Source: Actinospica durhamensis
GTDB taxonomy: Bacteria > Actinomycetota > Actinomycetes > Streptomycetales > Catenulisporaceae
DNA length: 35,097 bases
Direction of reading: 5' to 3'
Assembly (NCBI RefSeq): GCF_018139695.1
Contig: NZ_JAGSOG010000066.1
Coordinates: 1 to 35,097, forward strand
The translations under genes were made by a program, and so were the position numbers. A model generated the notes under the pieces. It did no database searches. It was not told where the DNA came from and saw only the letters and a list, made by a program, of their open reading frames with translations. Below are positions 1 to 5,595 of the stretch, one piece after another. The first letter of the stretch is position 1, and every line of letters begins with the position of its first letter.

Positions 1-1
1 G

Positions 2-82
2 TCCTCGCCCCCGCCCGCCTCGAGCACACCGAGCGCGCCGGCGACGACGCCTCCGGCCAGCCCGAGCGCCACCGGCACCTGA
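2..82 (+). CDS. 3' end of an upstream gene with a Pro/Ser/Thr-rich tail (partial)
   Basis: One frame is open from the window edge to a TGA and encodes only Pro, Ser, Thr, Ala and Gly with one final acidic-free tail ending SPSATGT. Such low-complexity tails are common as linkers or C-termini of secreted actinobacterial proteins. The other two forward frames are also GC-rich, and one of them stays open into the next ribosome binding site, so the frame choice rests on composition and the well-placed stop. No function can be assigned. Confidence 0.4.
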   Translation, partial: SSPPPASSTPSAPATTPPASPSATGT

Positions 83-133
83 CTCCCCGACCCCGCAGAC
101 CGAACCGAACACAATCAGCAAGGAGCATCCGTC

Positions 134-817
134 ATGAAGACCAAGACGACCCCGCGACACCGAGCCCGGCCCACGCACAACGGCGTGCTGCGCTATGGGG
201 TACTGGCCTCCGCGTGCCTCGGCACGCTCGCCCTGACCACCGCCGCCGCCCAGGCCTTCGCGGGCGTCGGCGTCGCGGACGACGGCGCGCACACCCTGGC
301 GAACCCCGGCCACCGGGAGGTGTTCAGCGCCTCGTTCGACGTGCACCAGTACGGCGAGGTCCTCGCCGCCAGCGCCCGCAACCAGGCCGAGGCGGAGTCC
401 ATCGGCTGTTCGGACCGCTCCCCGTGCCGCTCGATCGCCCTGTCCTTCCAGATCGTGACCATGGCGGGCGAGCAGGTGCACCTCAATGCCCTGAATCTCA
501 GCAACGCCGAGAACGTGCACTGCGACGGCTGCCAGACCCTCGCCGGCGCGTACCAGTTCATCGTCTCCACGCCCGTCGCGTTCACGCTCAGCCCGCACGT
601 CCAGGTGCAGCTCCAGCACATCCGCGACGAGCTCGACGCCCTGAGCTCCTCGAATGCGCCCATCGCGCAGATCCAGGCCGATGCCGACGCCCTGGCCGCG
701 CAGGTGACCGCCGTGCTGCGGGCCGCGGCCGCGGCGGCCTCGACCGGTCACGCGCCGGCCGCGCCGAGGTCCGAGGACCCCCTGGTGACCATGCACCGCG
801 TGTTCCACCAGGGCTGA
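134..817 (+). CDS. Secreted protein with paired-Cys CDGC motif, unknown function
   Basis: A 227-aa protein with a long N-region (MKTKTTPRHR), a hydrophobic core near residues 20-43 (VLASACLGTLALTTAAAQAFA) and a likely signal-peptidase site after AQA, so it is probably exported. The mature part has two Cys pairs, one in IGCSDRSPC and one in HCDGCQT, followed by AYQFIVST and then a helical heptad-like stretch (LQHIRDELDAL ... IQADADALAAQVTAVL). From memory, a similar stretch (CxGC, YQFV, then IxxIxxxLxAL) forms the C-terminal part of proteins annotated 'putative peptide zinc metalloprotease' in Streptomyces. There is no HExxH here, so it is not itself a protease. The start is firm: AAGGAG at 120-125 lies 8 nt before ATG. 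A strong hairpin follows the stop. Confidence 0.85.
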   Translation: MKTKTTPRHRARPTHNGVLRYGVLASACLGTLALTTAAAQAFAGVGVADDGAHTLANPGHREVFSASFDVHQYGEVLAASARNQAEAESIGCSDRSPCRSIALSFQIVTMAGEQVHLNALNLSNAENVHCDGCQTLAGAYQFIVSTPVAFTLSPHVQVQLQHIRDELDALSSSNAPIAQIQADADALAAQVTAVLRAAAAAASTGHAPAAPRSEDPLVTMHRVFHQG

Positions 818-854
818 GCCCGACCCCGTTCCACACTCGTCCACCTCGACGCTC

Positions 855-895
855 GAGCCGCCGCTGCGACGGACCCCATCCGTCGCAGCGGGCTC
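855..895 (+). terminator. Hairpin terminator after the secreted-protein gene
   Basis: A perfect 13-bp inverted repeat, 861-873 paired with 879-891 around the loop CCCCA, is extended by GAGC (855-858) with GCTC (892-895) across a 2-nt bulge. It lies 40 nt after the TGA at 817. No T-run follows, as is common for actinobacterial terminators. Confidence 0.7.
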
Positions 896-953
896 CCGCG
901 CTCCTTCATCCGGTAAGGCTCGGCTCCTCACTCCTCACCCCACGGAAGCGACA

Positions 954-1322
954 GTGATCGCAGACGACGGCGCGTCCCCGGCCTGCGGGCAGGGCATGCA
1001 AGCGTGCAGGCGCCAATCGAGTGTGCTCTCCATCCCCGTGGCCTTCTCTCCCGATCCCGGGCCGAAGGCCGACGACGGGCCAGAGGCCGAGATCCCGTGT
1101 CCCACCGATGCTCCGCCGCCATCGACGGCCCCTGCCGCGACCCCTGCCGCGGCCCCGGCTCCAACCCCGATTCCGGCCCCGGCCTCGGCCTCGGCCGCGA
1201 ACCGGCCGCAGGCGCGGCACCGTGCCCAACACGGCGCACCGAAGAGCGGTGCGGCACACCGTGTCGCCGCGCTGTGGACACGTACGCGGGACGCGATCTC
1301 GGCTCCACGACCAGAGGCGTGA
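954..1322 (+). CDS. Pro/Ala-rich hypothetical ORF
   Basis: A 122-aa frame beginning with GTG, with high GC at third positions throughout. Its middle is a low-complexity run of Pro-Ala-Thr (repeated GCC-CCG type codons, 1130-1200), and the C-terminal third is basic and rich in Arg, Ala and His. No signal peptide or membrane segment is visible and no family is recognised. GGAAG at 941-945 could be a weak ribosome binding site. The repeat composition by itself can create open frames here (a much longer frame overlaps it), so it may not be translated. Confidence 0.35.
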   Translation: MIADDGASPACGQGMQACRRQSSVLSIPVAFSPDPGPKADDGPEAEIPCPTDAPPPSTAPAATPAAAPAPTPIPAPASASAANRPQARHRAQHGAPKSGAAHRVAALWTRTRDAISAPRPEA

Positions 1323-1343
1323 AACACGACCAGAGGTGTAAAA

Positions 1344-1859
1344 GTGCTGTCTTATGGAACGAACGGCCGTGTTCCGCGGCCGCAACCGTCACACCGGATC
1401 ACCGTCCCCCCGAACGCGCCCGTCGGTCCGGCGCGTTCGACCAGGGACACCCGCGGGGAGATCACCGCGGTCCTGGAGCAGGTGGTGCGCGACTGGCCCC
1501 GCCAGCCGGCCCATTCCGAGTGCTTCCACACCCGGCTGCTGCTGCAGGACGCGCCCTACCCCATCCCCAAATCCTGCACCGTGACGCCGCGTCAGCTGGC
1601 CGGGCAGTTGCTGGCCTCGGACCGCTTCCGCGCCCTGCGGCTCGGCGGGTGGCTGCGGCGGCCGGACCGGCCGACCATGCGGGCGGCGGTCGAAGCCCTC
1701 TCCCCGCCGCCGCTGCGCGAGGACGTCGAGCTGCTCTTCTCCGCGCTCGCCCTAGCGGCCGAGAACCAGCGCGAGCGGCGGCGCGCGACGGCGATCCTGG
1801 TCTGGCTGCTGCTCAGCGCCCTCGTCAGCCTCGCCGTCGTCCTCGTCTCCCGGGGTTGA
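1344..1859 (+). CDS. Tail-anchored membrane protein, unknown function
   Basis: A 171-aa protein starting with GTG, preceded by AGAGGTG (1333-1339). The first ~35 residues are Pro/Arg-rich. Residues 38-145 form a mostly helical soluble domain with several Arg and Leu (ITAVLEQVVRDWPRQP ... LASDRFRALRLGGWLRRP). The last ~24 residues are a single hydrophobic helix (AILVWLLLSALVSLAVVLVS) behind a basic RERRRA stop, ending three residues later. This suggests a cytosolic domain anchored by a C-terminal tail. I do not recognise the family. The strong codon bias makes a real gene likely, but the exact start is less sure. Confidence 0.65.
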   Translation: MLSYGTNGRVPRPQPSHRITVPPNAPVGPARSTRDTRGEITAVLEQVVRDWPRQPAHSECFHTRLLLQDAPYPIPKSCTVTPRQLAGQLLASDRFRALRLGGWLRRPDRPTMRAAVEALSPPPLREDVELLFSALALAAENQRERRRATAILVWLLLSALVSLAVVLVSRG

Positions 1860-1921
1860 CGGCGATGCCGCAGGCGATCCGGATCTTCCCTTCCCGCCGG
1901 GCGCACAGGGACCTTGGTCCC

Positions 1922-1933
1922 GACCGTACGGTC
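1922..1933. promoter_or_regulatory. 12-bp perfect palindrome upstream of the small-gene run
   Basis: GACCGTACGGTC is self-complementary and lies in the 1860-2021 gap, about 90 nt before the first ribosome binding site of the downstream overlapping genes. It could be an operator. Nothing else ties it to a given regulator. Confidence 0.3.
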
Positions 1934-2021
1934 CCGTTCGACCCTGATCCGAAGCCGCGCCGACGAGAAGTCTCAGACAGGCGAGAGCTTTCCATTGCAC
2001 GCACGACCGGAGGGGAAACCG

Positions 2022-2075
2022 ATGTCGAGTCGCATCCGCCCATCGCTCACGACTGCCGGACCGGGGACGTGCTGA
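2022..2075 (+). CDS. 17-aa leader-like ORF
   Basis: ATG at 2022 is preceded by GGAGGGG (2009-2015) at ideal spacing, yet the frame ends after 17 codons (MSSRIRPSLTTAGPGTC). Its stop overlaps the GTG of the next ORF as GTGCTGA (2069-2075). It may be a leader that couples translation into the following genes, or the remnant of a longer gene whose frame was lost. The strong ribosome binding site is the only direct evidence for translation. Confidence 0.35.
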   Translation: MSSRIRPSLTTAGPGTC

Positions 2076-2314
2076 CGCCCAGCGGCCCCGACGACGGCGA
2101 AGACGATGCATCGAATAATCCCGGAGCAGAGCTGGATGTGGAGATGCGCCTGCGGGGACGTGCGGCGAACCGGATGCCGGTGGGCGGTGAGGTGGTATCG
2201 CGTGGACTGCCGGCAGCACGCGCTCTCGCGGCGGGCGTGCGGGTAGCGCGGCGCCGGAGCCGCCCGGCTCCCTCTGCGCCCATCGGTGCGCTGACGGACA
2301 GGTCCGCGGCATGA
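2069..2314 (+). CDS. Small hypothetical protein, translationally coupled
   Basis: An 81-aa frame whose GTG overlaps the end of the 17-codon ORF and whose stop overlaps the next start as ATGA (2311-2314). The N-terminal 25 residues are acidic (DDGEDDASNNPGAELDVEM), and the rest is basic with many Arg and Ala. No membrane segment or known motif is seen. Third-position GC is lower than in neighbouring genes, so the call depends mainly on the overlaps at both ends. The same frame is open much further upstream, but that extension crosses other likely genes and is not favoured. Confidence 0.4.
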   Translation: MLTPSGPDDGEDDASNNPGAELDVEMRLRGRAANRMPVGGEVVSRGLPAARALAAGVRVARRRSRPAPSAPIGALTDRSAA

Positions 2315-2970
2315 GCGCGGGGCCCGTCACGTGGACCGTGTTGGGCGTGGGTGATCCGGGACACGGAGACGACGAGTTCGGCCTGTCGGTGCTCAACCGG
2401 CTCATCCGTCGGCCCGAACTGGTCGGCGTGGTCGGATTCCACGCCTGCAGCCCCACCCTCTTCGGCATCCTCGAAGCGTGGCAGGGGCACACCAACGTCG
2501 TGACGATCGGCACGGCTCGGTCCGGCGGCCGGCCGCACGGATACACATACCGCTGCGCCTATGCCACCGGCGCGCAGGACGCGATCGACCACCTGCCCGA
2601 GGACATGCGGCGCGGCGAGCCGCTCGGTCTCGCGCTCGAACTCGGCGCCGCTCTCGGCATCCTGCCGAACCAGCTGATCGTCTACGCGACGCACGGGTGT
2701 GTCTTCCAGCCCGGGACCGGGCTCTCCCGCCCGGTCACCGCGGCCGTGTCTCCGCTCGTCACGCGCATCTGCGACGACATCCTCGCCGCGCCGCCACCGC
2801 CGCCGCCGACGGTCGGCACCGAGGGCCACCCCGACCCCGGGCCGCAGGACACCGTCAGGTACCTGCCACGCCACCGCCACACACCGCGGCGGCTGCCGGG
2901 CTTCTCGACGCAAGCCCTCCGCGGGGGCCGCGGTCCGACGGGCTCGTCGGAGGGAGCGCGCGATGCGTAG
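2311..2970 (+). CDS. Hydrogenase maturation protease-like (HybD/M52 fold), probably inactive on nickel
   Basis: A 219-aa protein. Residues 8-160 resemble the HybD/HyaD endopeptidases that trim [NiFe]-hydrogenase large subunits. Matches are VLGVGDPGHGDDEFG (10-24) for the GNxxxxDDGxG loop, VVTIGTARSGG (63-73) for the second strand, and HGCVFQPGTGLSRPVTAAV (128-146) for the C-terminal loop. By hand alignment to E. coli HybD the nickel ligands are altered. The first acidic ligand is kept (D21), the Asp62 equivalent is Gly67, the His93 equivalent is Glu103, and the loop Asn is Asp15. After residue 160 comes a Pro-rich and Arg-rich tail absent from the family. No hydrogenase subunit is in the window. 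The start overlaps the upstream stop (ATGA), and the end overlaps the next start by 8 nt. Confidence 0.75.
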   Translation: MSAGPVTWTVLGVGDPGHGDDEFGLSVLNRLIRRPELVGVVGFHACSPTLFGILEAWQGHTNVVTIGTARSGGRPHGYTYRCAYATGAQDAIDHLPEDMRRGEPLGLALELGAALGILPNQLIVYATHGCVFQPGTGLSRPVTAAVSPLVTRICDDILAAPPPPPPTVGTEGHPDPGPQDTVRYLPRHRHTPRRLPGFSTQALRGGRGPTGSSEGARDA

Positions 2971-3265
2971 GAACCTCACGTCCGCGCCGATGCCGCCGAG
3001 TTGCGCGGCGCCTGCCGTGGAACGCCCTGGCCACGCATCGGACTACGGACCCGTCGAACTCGCCGCCGCGCTGCACGGCGCGGTGGCGCGGATCGGCGCG
3101 GGGGGCCCACAGGCCGCCGGGCTCATCCGGATCCGCCACGTGGCACGGACCCGTCGATACCGGCGCACCGTCATGACCGGCGGCCTCGGCGCGCTGCTGG
3201 CTGCCATGACGGTGACGGTGAGCGCCGCGGTCGGCAATCGCGCGCACCGGCGGCCGCGCGCATGA
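2963..3265 (+). CDS. Single-pass membrane protein sharing a module with the ECF sigma partner protein
   Basis: A 100-aa protein. GGAGGGAG (2949-2956) precedes ATG at 2963, which overlaps the stop of the protease-like gene. Residues 31-62 are a cytosolic helix-rich segment, 63-69 a basic stop (RTRRYRR), and 70-90 a membrane helix (TVMTGGLGALLAAMTVTVSA), ending in a short basic tail. Residues 32-86 align without gaps to residues 83-137 of the protein encoded at 28454-29860, with 31 of 55 identical by my count. It lacks the large extracytoplasmic part of that protein and has no sigma factor gene beside it. It may be a truncated paralogue or a minimal regulator. Confidence 0.75.
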   Translation: MRRNLTSAPMPPSCAAPAVERPGHASDYGPVELAAALHGAVARIGAGGPQAAGLIRIRHVARTRRYRRTVMTGGLGALLAAMTVTVSAAVGNRAHRRPRA

Positions 3266-3292
3266 GCGCCCCGGCGCCTCTCCCTGGGGCGC
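3266..3292 (+). terminator. Hairpin directly after the small membrane gene
   Basis: GCGCCCC (3266-3272) pairs with GGGGCGC (3286-3292), beginning at the base after the stop codon. The 7-bp stem is modest and there is no T-run, but its position fits the end of the 2022-3265 run. Confidence 0.45.
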
Positions 3293-3512
3293 CGAGGCAT
3301 TCCGGCCGTGCACGTCCCCTGAATCCCCACTCTGCCGACGCCGACACTCGGACACTCATGAGCGGGTGGAAGATCACCCGTGCCCCGCGTCGGACAGCGC
3401 GGACGAATTGAACAAATGAACACTGGCATGACAGGTGACGCGACGTGAAATAGAAACTCGACAGATGGGGTCTGGCCTGCGGCGATACCTCACGTAGTAG
3501 GTTGTGGCCGGA

Positions 3513-3539
3513 ACGGATATTTCATCAACGCATATCCGT
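3513..3539. promoter_or_regulatory. 8-bp inverted repeat upstream of the 32-aa ORF
   Basis: ACGGATAT (3513-3520) and ATATCCGT (3532-3539) are perfect complements separated by 11 nt. They lie just after a -10-like hexamer and 22 nt before the ATG at 3562. It may be an operator or a 5' untranslated hairpin. Confidence 0.4.
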
Positions 3540-3561
3540 GAAGCGGAGCGAGGAGTGCGAA

Positions 3562-3660
3562 ATGAATGCTTCGCGACGGATGGTGCAGATAGGTGAAAAT
3601 CCAACGCCGGGTGAGATTTGTATCCGGAAATTCAAGGACGATGGGTATATTCCATGCTGA
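3562..3660 (+). CDS. 32-aa peptide with two Cys, unknown
   Basis: AGGAG at 3551-3555 lies 6 nt before ATG, one of the best ribosome binding sites in the window. The frame runs 32 codons (starts MNASRRMVQIG, ends DDGYIPC) with Cys at positions 20 and 32. The sequence is not low-complexity and has a Pro-Thr-Pro-Gly turn followed by EICIRKFKDDGY. Codon use is AT-rich in third positions, unlike the neighbours. No family is recognised; it could be a peptide product, a leader peptide for the secreted protein 63 nt downstream, or a degraded gene fragment. Confidence 0.45.
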   Translation: MNASRRMVQIGENPTPGEICIRKFKDDGYIPC

Positions 3661-3723
3661 CATACCCCAGAGCGGGCATGCCTCACTTCATGGACACCAT
3701 TGCACGAAGAGAACGGAACACCT

Positions 3724-4332
3724 GTGAAAGAATCCATGCCTCGACGTATCGCAGCCGGCGCGCTGTTCACGGCCGCCGTCGGCCTCTCGGTGGGAGCCAT
3801 CGCCGCGCCCGCCCAGGCGGACGCCTACTCCCCGCACCAGACCTATCACGCCGCGGCCTATGCCCCGGATCGGATGAACGGCAACGACAGCTGGCGCTCC
3901 TTCACCGTTCAGCCCACGCTGAACGACGAGTTCGGCGGCCGGCCCGGATACGGGGATCCGTGCGGCTGTTCGCCCGACCGTGTGCGCGGCCTGGGCAACG
4001 AGGACCACGGCACGTGGCCGCTGGCCGGCGGAGACCGGGATGTCCGCGTCGTCGACGAACGCTCCTACCCCGTCCAGGTCGTGCAGAACGACCGGCGCGA
4101 CTGCCCGCCCGACCGCAACCGCGAGGACGGCTTCTCCACGATCGACTACACCGTGCACCCGGTCGTCGACGACCGGCGCGACTGCCCGCCCGACCGCACG
4201 CGCATCTACAGGCAGGACACCTCCTACATCGGCGACCACGACTTCCGAGGCGGCGACAGGCACTCCCGCGGCGACGACCACAACCAGCGCGACTACCGGC
4301 ACGACCAGGGCGGCCACGGGCGACGCCGCTAG
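3724..4332 (+). CDS. Secreted hydrophilic protein with a duplicated Cys-Pro motif
   Basis: A 202-aa protein from GTG 3724. A typical signal peptide covers residues 1-32 (basic MPRRI, hydrophobic AGALFTAAVGLSVGAIA, cleavage after APAQA). The mature part is rich in Asp, Arg and Gly. It holds CGCSPDR near residue 80 and two copies of DRRDCPPDR at about 123-131 and 150-158, each preceded by a YxVxxVV strand. The DNA copies are identical over 30 bp. The C-terminus (from ~170) is Asp/His/Arg/Gly-rich and probably disordered, possibly metal-binding. The TTG start at 3700 gives a poor signal-peptide N-region; ATG 3736 is also possible. No enzyme motif is seen. It is convergent with the XRE regulator across a strong hairpin. 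Confidence 0.75.
   Translation: MKESMPRRIAAGALFTAAVGLSVGAIAAPAQADAYSPHQTYHAAAYAPDRMNGNDSWRSFTVQPTLNDEFGGRPGYGDPCGCSPDRVRGLGNEDHGTWPLAGGDRDVRVVDERSYPVQVVQNDRRDCPPDRNREDGFSTIDYTVHPVVDDRRDCPPDRTRIYRQDTSYIGDHDFRGGDRHSRGDDHNQRDYRHDQGGHGRRR
4088..4198 (+). repeat. 30-bp direct repeat inside the secreted-protein gene
   Basis: The 30 bases at 4088-4117 recur exactly at 4169-4198, an 81-bp (27-codon) period. They encode the two DRRDCPPDR copies, so this is an internal duplication in frame. Confidence 0.85.
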
Positions 4333-4507
4333 AAATCGACCGCAGCGAGCCAGAACGGGCGGCCAGACCCGGTAGGACCGACCGGGAAGCCAAGCCCGTC
4401 TCCAGCAGGCCGCTGCGGAAGGCCGCAGCCCTCCCGCCGGTCGCCGCGCACGTCGGCCGGCGGGGGCGGCAGCGTCTTCGGGAACAATCGATCATGAACC
4501 TGTGGGA

Positions 4508-4539
4508 CTCGGGGCCCGGCGTACGCGCCGGGCCCCGAG
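4508..4539. terminator. Bidirectional 14-bp hairpin between convergent genes
   Basis: Positions 4508-4521 pair perfectly with 4526-4539 around the loop TACG. It lies between the ends of the secreted-protein gene (+) and the XRE regulator (-), directly beside the latter's stop codon, and can serve both. Confidence 0.8.
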
Positions 4540-4542
4540 CGC

Positions 4543-4905
4543 TTACTCGTCGCCCGCCAACAGGGATTCGACGAGCGCTGCGACGTGCCCGCGGTCCCGT
4601 GCCGAGAGCTGCTGGAGACTCGCGATCAGCATGTCCACCTCGGGCTCCGGCGCCGGCTCGTACACGTAGATCCCACACGACTGCGCGGCCGCGCGCCGCA
4701 CCAGGTCCAGCGGCAGCCCCAGCCCCCGCGCCAGGCCCTGCAGCGTCGTCGGCTGCGGCATCTGGGCCGGACGTTCGGCCGTGGCCAGATGATGCACCGT
4801 CGACTTCGAAATCCCTCCACGCCGCGCCACATCCCCGTAGGACCAGCGCTTCTCCTCCAACCGCTCACGCATCAGAGTTCGGAGAGGGTGGGACACCTCG
4901 GCCAT
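4543..4905 (-). CDS. XRE-family helix-turn-helix transcriptional regulator
   Basis: A 120-aa protein. Residues 8-70 form a Cro/CI-type five-helix DNA-binding domain: LRTLMRERLEEKRWSYGDVARRGGIS, then KSTVHHLATAERPA and the closing LQGLARGLGLPLDLVRRAA. The C-terminal 50 residues are acidic and helical (LIASLQQLSARDRGHVAALVESLL) and may mediate dimerisation. ATG 4905 is chosen because GAGAGGT lies 6-7 nt upstream; a TTG five codons earlier lacks such a site. It is divergent from the 72-aa peptide gene with a 143-bp shared control region holding a direct repeat, so it probably controls that promoter and its own. Whether it represses or activates cannot be told. Confidence 0.9.
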   Translation of the reverse strand: MAEVSHPLRTLMRERLEEKRWSYGDVARRGGISKSTVHHLATAERPAQMPQPTTLQGLARGLGLPLDLVRRAAAQSCGIYVYEPAPEPEVDMLIASLQQLSARDRGHVAALVESLLAGDE

Positions 4906-4944
4906 GGCAGTACCTCTCAAGCCTTGGAGGATGGGCGTGTCGCT

Positions 4945-4974
4945 TTGCGTGTGCTGATGTTGCGCCGCTAGTGT
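4945..4974 (+). promoter_or_regulatory. Candidate promoter of the 72-aa peptide gene
   Basis: TTGCGT (4945-4950) and TAGTGT (4969-4974) are separated by 18 nt, a fair actinobacterial sigma-70-type pair. Transcription would start near 4981, inside the direct-repeat region, giving an untranslated leader of about 68 nt. Confidence 0.45.
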
Positions 4975-5006
4975 TCGTTCGTCCCAACCGGACGATTCGT
5001 TCCTCC
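4974..5006. promoter_or_regulatory. 11-bp direct repeat with a nested inverted repeat, probable operator
   Basis: The 11-mer at 4974-4984 (TTCGTTCGTCC) recurs at 4996-5006 with one change, a 22-bp period equal to two helical turns. Between them TCGTCC (4979-4984) and GGACGA (4990-4995) form an inverted repeat. The set overlaps the predicted transcription start of the peptide gene in the shared control region of a divergent XRE regulator, so it is the best operator candidate for that regulator. Confidence 0.5.
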
Positions 5007-5048
5007 AGAATAGACGCCTAGCGACGCTGTCGCGGCAAGGAGAGCCCC

Positions 5049-5267
5049 ATGAGCATCACCGTCGACGAACTCGAAGCCGAGTCGGCCGAACTGCTGCCCG
5101 GCCGCGAGGCCCTGAGCACGCTGAAGTTCAACTTCACCAAGAACATCAACGTCACGAAGCACGTCGCGCACGTGGACGCCACCAACCTGTCCACGGCGGT
5201 GAACTACCAGTCCTTCGGCGCCACCGCGGCCAGCGAGGCCGTTCAGTCCATCAGCATCACCCAGTAG
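5049..5267 (+). CDS. 72-aa peptide with leader-like N-terminus, RiPP-precursor-like
   Basis: AAGGAG (5037-5042) lies 6 nt before ATG. The first ~22 residues are acidic and leader-like (MSITVDELEAESAELLPGRE). The rest is rich in Asn, Thr, Ser, Ala and Val, lacks Cys and Trp, and alternates polar and hydrophobic residues (KFNFTKNINVTKHV ... SISITQ), as in a beta-strand-forming peptide. The acidic leader, the LPxRE block and a composition break before the C-terminal part resemble ribosomally made peptide precursors or small structural peptides of actinobacteria. There is no Gly-Gly cleavage motif and no modifying enzyme next to it, so this class is an inference. It is divergent from an XRE regulator and followed at once by an exceptional hairpin. 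Confidence 0.8.
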   Translation: MSITVDELEAESAELLPGREALSTLKFNFTKNINVTKHVAHVDATNLSTAVNYQSFGATAASEAVQSISITQ

Positions 5268-5272
5268 CGCCG

Positions 5273-5343
5273 GCCCGCCCCGCTGCGCCGGCCCGCCGCG
5301 GCTTACCTTCTTCACCGCGGCGGGCCGACGCAGCGGGGCGGGC
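5273..5343 (+). terminator. Exceptionally long hairpin (28 of 29 bp) after the peptide gene
   Basis: Positions 5273-5301 pair with 5315-5343 at 28 of 29 positions (single C-A mismatch, 5288/5328) around a 13-nt loop. It starts 6 nt after the peptide stop. It is much longer than an ordinary terminator and may also protect the 3' end of a highly expressed small mRNA. Confidence 0.85.
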
Positions 5344-5595
5344 ACCGTCCGGTGACGTCGGACGCACGATGCATCGAAAAGCCGACCAAGGCAGGCAAAG
5401 ACAACGATGACGCACGCGTTAGCGTCAGAAGACTCATCGGCAAACCGCTGTAGAACCACACCAGGCGGAACGTCATCGGACAATACGGCACGAGATGACA
5501 TGAGACCCGCTACAATCAAAGTTTGCCGCGGCGGTGGGACGCCTAGCGCACCATCAGACAAACCTCGCCGCTCGAACTCATCAAGGGGGTCGCAG
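5344..5595 (+). other. AT-richer intergenic stretch before the 86-aa gene
   Basis: GC content falls here. TACAAT at 5511-5516 is a near-perfect -10 hexamer about 80 nt before the GTG at 5596, though no matching -35 is seen. An in-frame ATG at 5407 would extend the next gene, but its codon use is unlike coding DNA of this genome, so this is treated as control DNA. Confidence 0.45.

Larger units (their letters stand above)
3266..3723. other. AT-richer intergenic island
   Basis: This stretch is clearly lower in GC than its surroundings, especially 3400-3660, which is unusual here and suggests a control region or acquired DNA. It holds the terminator at 3266-3292, a TAGGTT -10-like hexamer at 3498-3503 without a clear -35, an inverted repeat at 3513-3539 and a 32-codon ORF at 3562-3660. 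Reverse-strand open frames across it have no good start signals. Confidence 0.5.

Noticed and set aside
1004..2314. 436-codon forward frame across several small genes
   Set aside because: It crosses two likely genes with better codon bias in other frames, is dominated by Arg/Pro/Gly, and lacks a ribosome binding site. Only its last part (from 2069) is kept.
2047..2979. 310-codon reverse frame opposite the protease-like gene
   Set aside because: The forward frame has clear HybD-type motifs; the reverse product is Arg/Gly/Val-rich without motifs.
3374..3800. Two short reverse frames in the AT-rich island
   Set aside because: No good start signals, and they overlap the better supported 32-codon ORF and the signal-peptide gene.
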